Positions 1 to 5,417 of a stretch of DNA of 5,417 nt are shown here, piece after piece (position 1 is the stretch's first letter; each line of letters opens with the position of its first letter). Under the pieces are notes generated by a model that was not told the DNA's origin, ran no database searches, and worked only from the letters and a program-made list of their open reading frames with translations. A program made the translations under genes and the position numbers. Source of the DNA: an uncultured euryarchaeote (GTDB lineage Archaea > Thermoplasmatota > Poseidoniia > Poseidoniales > Poseidoniaceae); assembly GCA_937897005.1 (NCBI GenBank), contig CALCOQ010000206.1, positions 1 to 5,417 on the forward strand, given 5' to 3'.

Positions 1-1695
1 CATGCTGGTGGAAAATTCGATAATTCATCCTACAAGGTATCTGGTGGATTGCATGGAGTCGGCGTTTCTGCGGTGAATGCAGTATCTGAATGGCTGAAAA
101 TGACAATTCAGCGAGATGGTAAGTTGTACGAACAAACCTATGCCCGTGGTGAGCCACAGGGTTCATTGGAAGTGGTTGGTGAAAGTAGTTCAACAGGAAC
201 AGTCATCACATTCAAACCAGACATGGAAATCTTCACCACAGTCACTGAATTTGACTATGGCATTCTCAACACCAGATTACGGGAAACGGCCTTTCTCAAT
301 GCCGGGTTGAAGATCGTGATCATCGATCAACGAGGCGATTCACCAGAAGTTGTTGAACATCAATACGAGGGGGGGATCTCACAATTCGTTAGCCAATTGA
401 ATGAACGCCGAAACCCTATCCATAGCGATGTTGTCCACATCAAGGGAATGCGCGAGATCGAAGAAGGTGAGATTCATGTTGAATTAGCCATGCAGTGGTC
501 TGATGCTTACAACGAAGTCATCCAATGTTATACGAATATCATTCGAAATCGAGATGGGGGGACGCATCTATCCGGTCTCCGTAGTGCCTTGACAGGGTCG
601 TTGAATCGTTATGCTAAGAGCCGTAACCTACTGAAGAATATCGACAAACTCTCGGGTGATGATGTACGTGAAGGGATTGCAGTGGTACTCAGTGTCAAGC
701 ACCCTGACCCTTCATTCTCCAGCCAGACAAAGGACAAACTCGTTTCCAACGAAGTTGCTGGAATAGTGGAGAGCATCGTCAATGAGAAACTTGCTGAGCA
801 TTTTGAAGAGAATCCTTCGGTAGCAAAGATAGTCATCGACAAGGCAGTTCTTGCGAGCAAAGCAAGAGAAGCAGCCCGCAAAGCACGCGACCTGACTCGC
901 AGGAAAGGAGTATTGGAGGGAGGGGGGCTGCCAGGAAAGCTCGCTGATTGCCAAAGCCGAAACCCAGAGGAATGCGAGATATACATCGTTGAGGGTGATT
1001 CTGCAGGAGGTTCCGCCAAGACTGGTCGAGACCGGCGCACTCAGGCAATATTGCCACTTCGTGGAAAGATATTGAACGTTGAAAGACAATTGAGGAATCA
1101 GGCCAAGGTGTACCAGAACAATGAGATTCAAACAATGATCAAGGCGTTCGGTGCCGGGGTTGGAAATCCACCTGTATTGTCTGAGGGTGAGGAATCATTG
1201 GCCGATGTTGAAACTTATTTCAATGTGGAAAAACTTCGTTATGGAAAGATAATCATAATGACAGATGCAGATGTGGATGGTGCCCATATCCGCACTCTGA
1301 TCCTGACTTTCATCTGGCGTTTCATGCGCCCGGCCATCGAGGCAGGAAACGTGTTCATAGCACAGCCACCTTTGTACATGATATCGCGTGGACGAAGTTC
1401 AAAATACGCTTACACAGATGTAGAAAGGGATGCGATCATCGATGATTTCCGAGTTGATAATCCTGATGCGAAGATTGGCATCCAGCGTTACAAAGGTCTT
1501 GGAGAGATGAATCCTGATCAATTATGGAACACTACAATGGATCCTGAATTCAGGACATTGCTCAAGGTCACTGCAAATGACTTCAGTGATGATGGCGAGA
1601 CTTCGGCGCTCTTTGAAACCTTGATGGGTGACGATGTGCCTGATCGACGGGCCTTCATTGAACGCTATGCGGCAGAGGCCGATGTGGATGTATGA
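1..1695 (+). CDS. gyrB: DNA gyrase subunit B, 5'-truncated by the window edge
   Basis: GyrB is the ATPase subunit of type IIA topoisomerase; with GyrA it introduces negative supercoils into DNA in the cytoplasm. Frame 1 is open from base 1, so the first visible codons (HAGGKFDNSSYKVSGG) are real coding sequence. They match the GHKL ATP-lid, starting near E. coli residue 99, so about 98 residues are missing. Visible in order (window residues): lid lysine K5; HGVG at 18-21; R38, equivalent to the novobiocin-contact Arg136; transducer QTK loop with K244; TOPRIM EGDSAGGSAK with catalytic E331; DADVDG at 422-427 with metal-binding D422/D424/D426; RYKGLGEMN at 496-504; C-terminal MGDDVPDRRAFIE. The large E. 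coli insertion before RYKGLGEMN is absent, so the full protein should be about 660 aa, as in the Bacillus-type short form. A TTG at 49 lies inside the ATP site and is not the start. There is an extra segment of about 15 residues inside TOPRIM (near 1165-1221). All catalytic residues in view are intact. Parallel ParE is less likely because gyrA with a GyrA-box follows directly. Confidence 0.97.
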   Translation, partial: HAGGKFDNSSYKVSGGLHGVGVSAVNAVSEWLKMTIQRDGKLYEQTYARGEPQGSLEVVGESSSTGTVITFKPDMEIFTTVTEFDYGILNTRLRETAFLNAGLKIVIIDQRGDSPEVVEHQYEGGISQFVSQLNERRNPIHSDVVHIKGMREIEEGEIHVELAMQWSDAYNEVIQCYTNIIRNRDGGTHLSGLRSALTGSLNRYAKSRNLLKNIDKLSGDDVREGIAVVLSVKHPDPSFSSQTKDKLVSNEVAGIVESIVNEKLAEHFEENPSVAKIVIDKAVLASKAREAARKARDLTRRKGVLEGGGLPGKLADCQSRNPEECEIYIVEGDSAGGSAKTGRDRRTQAILPLRGKILNVERQLRNQAKVYQNNEIQTMIKAFGAGVGNPPVLSEGEESLADVETYFNVEKLRYGKIIIMTDADVDGAHIRTLILTFIWRFMRPAIEAGNVFIAQPPLYMISRGRSSKYAYTDVERDAIIDDFRVDNPDAKIGIQRYKGLGEMNPDQLWNTTMDPEFRTLLKVTANDFSDDGETSALFETLMGDDVPDRRAFIERYAAEADVDV

Positions 1696-1701
1696 GGTGA
1701 T
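1694..1701 (+). promoter_or_regulatory. Strong Shine-Dalgarno for gyrA overlapping the gyrB stop codon
   Basis: The bases GAGGTGAT match eight consecutive positions of the ideal GGAGGTGATC complement of the 16S rRNA 3' end. They begin within the gyrB TGA stop (1693-1695) and end 3 nt before the gyrA ATG at 1705. This fixes the gyrA start. It also suggests that ribosomes finishing gyrB re-initiate or hand over at gyrA, so the two subunits are probably made from one mRNA by coupled translation. The match is seen directly; coupling is inferred. Confidence 0.85.
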
Positions 1702-1704
1702 TGG

Positions 1705-4428
1705 ATGAGCGACGAAGAATTACCCCCGAACCCTATTGATACCCAGATTCGACATACTGTCGATCAAGAGATGAAGACATCATACATCAATTATGCAATG
1801 TCAGTCATCATTGGACGAGCATTACCCGAAGTACGAGATGGACTGAAGCCCGTGCACCGTCGAGTGCTCTTCGGTATGCATGAAGCGGGACATACCTCTG
1901 ACCGTTCATACTCCAAATCAGCGCGTTCAGTTGGTGAAGTGATGGGTAAGTATCACCCTCATGGTGACCAATCGATCTATGACACCATGGTCAGAATGGC
2001 ACAGGATTTCAGTCTACGATATCCATTGGTCGATGGTCAAGGAAACTTTGGCAGTATAGACGGAGACCCTCCTGCCGCTATGCGATATACCGAGAGTAGA
2101 CTCGATCGTCTGGCAAAACACATGCTGGAGGATATCAAGAAAGATACTGTGGAGTTCCACCCTAATTTTGATGATTCCGAACAAGAACCTGAAGTCCTGC
2201 CAGCCAGACTTCCTAATCTGCTCTTGAATGGAAGTGATGGAATCGCTGTGGGAATGGCGACCAAGATTCCACCTCATAATCTTCGTGAGGTTGCTTCCGC
2301 AGTTCATCTGCACGTCGAAAGGATACTGGAGGAAGGAGAAGATGTCGGTGATGCAGAAGATCCTCCAAATATCGATGTTGGAGAATACATGCAGATATTG
2401 AAGGGTCCAGACTTCCCGACCGGTGCAACCATTCACGGTATTGATGGCATTTGCGAAATGTATGAGACTGGACATGGTAGATTCCATATCCGTTCTCAGT
2501 GTGAAGTGTTTGATGATGACAAAGGAAAGCGCATCATCGTCACTGAGATTCCCTATCAGGTGAAGAAAGCGGGGATGCTGGAGGCGATTGCAGATCTGGT
2601 CAGCAAGGAAGTCGTGAAAGGCATCAGAGACATCCGCGACGAATCCAGCAAAGAAGGAATCCGTGTGGTCATCGAAGTCAAACAGAATGCAGACCCTCAC
2701 GCAGTGTTGAACCAATTGTTCCGTTCCAGCCGATTACAGGAATCATACTCTGCCAACATGATGGGAATCATCAACCGAGAGCCTATTCTACTGAATCTAC
2801 GCCTTATTCTACATACATATGTACGTCATCGAGAGGAAGTGATTCGTCGTCGAACACAATTCGATCTTGCCAAGGCAGAAGCCCGTGCTCATGTCCTGGA
2901 GGGTCTGGTCAAGGCCCAATTGAGGATTGATGATGTCGTTGCAGCAGGAAAGGGGGCTGAAAGTCGAGAACATTTCGAACAGATCCTGCGCGGCGAAGTC
3001 AAGTTTGGGAAATTAGCGAAATTCGATTTCACCGAGCCTCAAGCCAAGGCCATTGCTGAGCGCCGTCTCTATCAACTCTCTAAAATGGATACAAAGAAAG
3101 TCGATGATGAATTCAATGAACTCAAGATTTCTATCGCTGAATACAACTCCATTCTGGGAAGTCGCCTTCGCCAGTTGGAGATATTGCTGACAGAATTGGA
3201 TGAACTGGTCGACAAACACGGTGATGAGCGCCGTACCCACATCGATCCAATGCCACTGTCGATGGATCGTGAGGACCTTGTGGAAGAGCGAGCCATCGTC
3301 ATCTCTCTTTCTGAAGATAATTACATCCGTCATCTCCCTGTAGAGGCATTCCGTGTCCAGAACCGTGGCGGCAAGGGTTTGAAGGGAGTCGCAACAAAAG
3401 ATGAGGACTTCCCGAAATCCATCCTGACTTGTTTCAGCAAGGACCGGCTACTGATATTCACTGATCAAGGGCGCGTCTATGGTCTCAAGGCATGGGAGAC
3501 GCCACAGGGTAGCCGACATAGTAGAGGAAGTCATATCCGCAATTTGATCGAACATCTTCGTGAAGAAGAGAAAGTCGTCACCATTCTGCCGATATCCAAG
3601 GAGATCCAAGAGAATCCAGAGGGTCATTATCTGATATTCGCTACTCACGAGGGTATCGTCAAGCGTACAAGACTTGGTGAATATACGCGAATCAATCGTA
3701 ATGGTAAGTTTGCTTTGAAATTCAAAACAGATACAGACACTCTCGTTGCAGTACGCGAGGCAACAGACGAGGATCACGTTGTCTTGGTTTCTAAATTTGG
3801 TCGTGCTTGCAGATTCAAACCCAGCCAAACCAAGGAGCTTGCAGACGGTTCAACCGGTTATACCGTGAAGGTTCAAGGACGGGTGACTGCAGGAGTTCGA
3901 GGAATGAAATTGAAAGATGGCGACAGTGTTGTAGGAATGATTGCAACTTCGAATGAAGAGACACAAGTACTCACCATGTCTAAATTCGGTATGGCAAAAC
4001 GCAGTAGATTAGGTGATGGAGAAATGCATTACGTCCTCGATGAGAATGGTGAAAAAGTGTGGAATGACAAAACAGAGAAATTCACACAGGAACGTGACGG
4101 ATATCGAAAGACCAGTCGTGGAGCAGGTGGTGTCCAGACCATGAAACTCAATGAAGAAAGTGGTGATGAGATAGTTCGAGTCCACACCATTCCGGATCTT
4201 GCTGACCAGATTTTCCTTCTGACCAACAAGGGAATGATGATTCGAGTACGTGCTGACCAGACCAAGGAGACAACTGGCAAATCAACCAAGGGAACACGGG
4301 TCATGGAACTTCGAGACAAGAAGAAGGGTGGATTCCTTGATGAAATCATCTTCTCGGCCCGTCTGCCAGCAGAATTAGTGGATGATGAAGACCAGATTCA
4401 TTTGGCAGATGGTTCTGAAGAGGAATGA
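1705..4428 (+). CDS. gyrA: DNA gyrase subunit A, complete (907 aa)
   Basis: GyrA cleaves and rejoins the gate DNA segment, forms the exit gate and wraps DNA to give negative supercoiling. The ATG at 1705 is set by a near-perfect Shine-Dalgarno and the usual short GyrA N-terminus. In order: winged-helix domain with the QRDR (about residues 73-112, GKYHPHGD at 81-88), catalytic Tyr128 preceded by Arg127 in AAMRYTE, DNA-intercalating Ile180 in GIAVGMAT, tower domain, coiled coil (about 370-500), then the C-terminal beta-pinwheel from about 520 with the GyrA-box QNRGGKG at 552-558, ending in an acidic tail (GSEEE). The box and pinwheel separate it from ParC. Compared with E. coli GyrA it carries an acidic insert in the tower (about 209-221) and two inserts in the pinwheel (about 713-725 and 770-799), and has Gln89 where E. 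coli has Ser83; the acidic Asp93 (E. coli Asp87) is kept. It lies 9 nt after gyrB on the same strand, implying an operon. No frameshift or loss of key residues is seen. Confidence 0.98.
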   Translation: MSDEELPPNPIDTQIRHTVDQEMKTSYINYAMSVIIGRALPEVRDGLKPVHRRVLFGMHEAGHTSDRSYSKSARSVGEVMGKYHPHGDQSIYDTMVRMAQDFSLRYPLVDGQGNFGSIDGDPPAAMRYTESRLDRLAKHMLEDIKKDTVEFHPNFDDSEQEPEVLPARLPNLLLNGSDGIAVGMATKIPPHNLREVASAVHLHVERILEEGEDVGDAEDPPNIDVGEYMQILKGPDFPTGATIHGIDGICEMYETGHGRFHIRSQCEVFDDDKGKRIIVTEIPYQVKKAGMLEAIADLVSKEVVKGIRDIRDESSKEGIRVVIEVKQNADPHAVLNQLFRSSRLQESYSANMMGIINREPILLNLRLILHTYVRHREEVIRRRTQFDLAKAEARAHVLEGLVKAQLRIDDVVAAGKGAESREHFEQILRGEVKFGKLAKFDFTEPQAKAIAERRLYQLSKMDTKKVDDEFNELKISIAEYNSILGSRLRQLEILLTELDELVDKHGDERRTHIDPMPLSMDREDLVEERAIVISLSEDNYIRHLPVEAFRVQNRGGKGLKGVATKDEDFPKSILTCFSKDRLLIFTDQGRVYGLKAWETPQGSRHSRGSHIRNLIEHLREEEKVVTILPISKEIQENPEGHYLIFATHEGIVKRTRLGEYTRINRNGKFALKFKTDTDTLVAVREATDEDHVVLVSKFGRACRFKPSQTKELADGSTGYTVKVQGRVTAGVRGMKLKDGDSVVGMIATSNEETQVLTMSKFGMAKRSRLGDGEMHYVLDENGEKVWNDKTEKFTQERDGYRKTSRGAGGVQTMKLNEESGDEIVRVHTIPDLADQIFLLTNKGMMIRVRADQTKETTGKSTKGTRVMELRDKKKGGFLDEIIFSARLPAELVDDEDQIHLADGSEEE

Positions 4429-4499
4429 TTCTTCGCCGTCGAATTGAAGTCTGAGCACTTCTTCTCGACATTTGTCAGAGCGCGGCGGACGGTGTATTC
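4429..4499 (+). other. Short intergenic region with small inverted repeats; no clear promoter or terminator
   Basis: This 71-nt gap separates gyrA from the next gene. I see three weak dyads: GAAGA/TCTTC (4417-4421 and 4430-4434) straddling the gyrA stop codon, GAAGT/ACTTC (4446-4450 and 4457-4461) with a 6-nt loop, and GACA-TT-TGTC (4467-4476) about 24 nt before the downstream ATG. None is followed by a convincing T-run, so a terminator cannot be called, and there is no recognisable archaeal TATA box or bacterial -10/-35 pair. Read-through from gyrA into the downstream gene therefore remains possible. Confidence 0.35.
4491..4494 (+). promoter_or_regulatory. Weak ribosome-binding site for the DRE-TIM enzyme gene
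   Basis: GGTG, 5 nt before ATG 4500, is a partial match to the GGAGGTGATC complement. It is much weaker than the signal in front of gyrA. A better-looking AAGGAGAT at 4507-4514 lies inside the gene, directly abutting an in-frame TTG at 4515 and so too close to direct initiation there. Confidence 0.35.
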
Positions 4500-5417
4500 A
4501 TGCAGGAAGGAGATTTGATTCACGATTGGAATATCATCGATTACAACATTACTCGCAACCCGGATGAACACCCTCACGGAGTGTGGTTTGATGACGAGAC
4601 TCTACGCGACGGATTGCAGAGCCCAAGCGCTCGCAACCCTACGATCGAGCAGAAGATCGAGTTGCTCACATACATGGAGAAGTTGGGGATGCAGAAAGTT
4701 GATCTTGGTCTCCCCGGAGCTGGACCTTTTCACATCGACCATATCGATGCGATGTTGACTCATATCAAGGAGAATGATTTCTCGATCAGGCCAGGTTGTG
4801 CAGTTCGAACCATTATCAGCGATATTGAACCGTTGGTTGAATTACAGGCCAAGCATGAGATTCAGATCCAAGCCAGTGCTTTTCTGGGCACCAGTCCGAT
4901 ACGCCAGTATTCTGAAGGTTGGACGATGGAGAAACTGCTCTCCACCTTGGACAAAGCAGTGGAGTTCGCGATTTCAAACGATATTCCCGTAATGTTCGTG
5001 ACCGAAGACACCACTCGCTCCAAACCAGAAGATATCAAGGCCATTTACAGCCGTGCGATTGAACTGGGCGCTGATCGAATCTGTGTCTGTGATACCTGTG
5101 GTCATGTGACTCCTAATGGTACCAGGAAACTACTGGAGTTCATTCAGAGTGAAGTCATCCCTGATGCGGGGGTCAAACGCAGAGATATCGAGATCAATTG
5201 GCATGGTCACCAAGACAGAGGACTAGGGGTGGCGAACAACCTTGCTGCTGTCGAAGCCGGTGCCGATGTCATTCATGGAACCGCATTGGGAGTAGGTGAA
5301 AGAGCAGGCAACGCACCTCTTGACCAGACGTTGGTGAACCTGAGCCTGATGGGGGTCATCGATAACGACCTTACTCTTCTCAATGAGTATATGCAGAAGG
5401 CTCACGAATATGTTGAG
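4500..5417 (+). CDS. DRE-TIM metallolyase, 2-isopropylmalate/homocitrate synthase-like, 3'-truncated
   Basis: This family condenses acetyl-CoA with a 2-oxoacid (2-isopropylmalate, homocitrate or citramalate synthases) or cleaves related adducts (HMG-CoA lyase). Frame 3 is open from ATG 4500 to the window end, giving 306 residues. An in-frame stop at 4452 and no other ATG/GTG/TTG codon between them make 4500 the first usable start. Visible in order: an N-terminal extension of about 27 residues; TIM-barrel strand 1 motif DDETLRDGLQ at 31-40 with family catalytic Arg36 and metal-binding Asp37; TEDTTRS at 168-174 with Glu169; CDTCGHVTP from 197; metal-binding WHGHQDRG at 234-241 (His235, His237); GTALGVGERAGNAPLDQ at 260-276. 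The GERAGN loop and the Glu-Asp motif fit the synthase branch rather than HMG-CoA lyase. Deviations are Gln238 where the signature has Asn/Asp, and one extra residue between LRDGxQ and the conserved Lys. The C-terminal part, which would show any LeuA-type allosteric domain, is outside the window, so substrate and gene symbol are left open. It follows gyrA by 71 nt on the same strand. Confidence 0.9.
   Translation, partial: MQEGDLIHDWNIIDYNITRNPDEHPHGVWFDDETLRDGLQSPSARNPTIEQKIELLTYMEKLGMQKVDLGLPGAGPFHIDHIDAMLTHIKENDFSIRPGCAVRTIISDIEPLVELQAKHEIQIQASAFLGTSPIRQYSEGWTMEKLLSTLDKAVEFAISNDIPVMFVTEDTTRSKPEDIKAIYSRAIELGADRICVCDTCGHVTPNGTRKLLEFIQSEVIPDAGVKRRDIEINWHGHQDRGLGVANNLAAVEAGADVIHGTALGVGERAGNAPLDQTLVNLSLMGVIDNDLTLLNEYMQKAHEYVE

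Noticed and set aside
49..51. TTG codon as the start of gyrB
   Set aside because: It falls inside the conserved ATP-lid block SGGLHGVG, and the upstream codons in the same frame encode expected GyrB sequence back to base 1. The gene is simply cut by the window edge.
112..114. Loss of the novobiocin-contact arginine in GyrB
   Set aside because: The codon aligned with E. coli Arg136 is CGA (Arg), and the nearby TGT motif is also kept, so no aminocoumarin resistance change is visible.
609..1135. Antisense open frames within gyrB
   Set aside because: They lie opposite conserved TOPRIM and transducer coding sequence, show no recognisable domain and have no ribosome-binding signal of note.
2014..2715. 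233-codon antisense open frame within gyrA
   Set aside because: It is long but low in recognisable protein character and lies fully opposite the conserved cleavage and tower domains of gyrA, so it is a shadow frame.
4417..4461. Intrinsic terminator after gyrA
   Set aside because: The stems are only 5 bp and no T-run follows either of them, so they do not meet the usual pattern.
4564..4992. Two short + strand open frames after gyrA
   Set aside because: They are out of frame with the DRE-TIM enzyme, whose motifs run continuously through the same bases in frame 3 from 4500.

Overview
This window holds the 3' part of gyrB, a complete gyrA and the 5' part of a DRE-TIM metallolyase gene (2-isopropylmalate/homocitrate synthase-like), all on the + strand and tightly packed. 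The first gene is cut by the left edge and the third by the right edge. No RNA genes, CRISPR arrays, insertion sequences or mobile elements are visible.

Layout: 1-1695 encodes the last 564 residues of DNA gyrase subunit B, from the ATP-lid motif to the C-terminus. A strong Shine-Dalgarno sequence (1694-1701) overlaps the gyrB stop codon and serves gyrA, which starts only 9 nt downstream (1705-4428, 907 aa). A 71-nt gap with small inverted repeats follows. An enzyme gene then begins at ATG 4500 and is still open at the window end (306 residues seen).

How the genes work together: GyrB (ATPase, transducer, TOPRIM) and GyrA (DNA cleavage, coiled-coil exit gate, DNA-wrapping C-terminal domain) form the A2B2 gyrase that introduces negative supercoils. 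The intact GyrA-box (QNRGGKG, residues 552-558) supports true gyrase rather than topoisomerase IV. The adjacent genes and coupled translation signal fit balanced subunit production. The third gene belongs to amino-acid or 2-oxoacid chain-elongation metabolism and has no evident functional tie to gyrase.

Organism: moderate GC, tight packing, the short type of GyrB (no large proteobacterial insertion before the C-terminal RYKGLGEMN motif), acidic inserts and an acidic N-terminus suggest a marine, possibly euryarchaeal (Marine Group II / Poseidoniales-like) genome carrying bacterial-type gyrase. This is only an inference; a bacterium outside the Proteobacteria is not excluded. Most of the window is ordinary housekeeping sequence. 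The points worth a second look are a Gln at the quinolone-contact position of GyrA, several lineage-type insertions in both gyrase subunits, and altered metal-site motifs in the third enzyme. I found no convincing new biological system.
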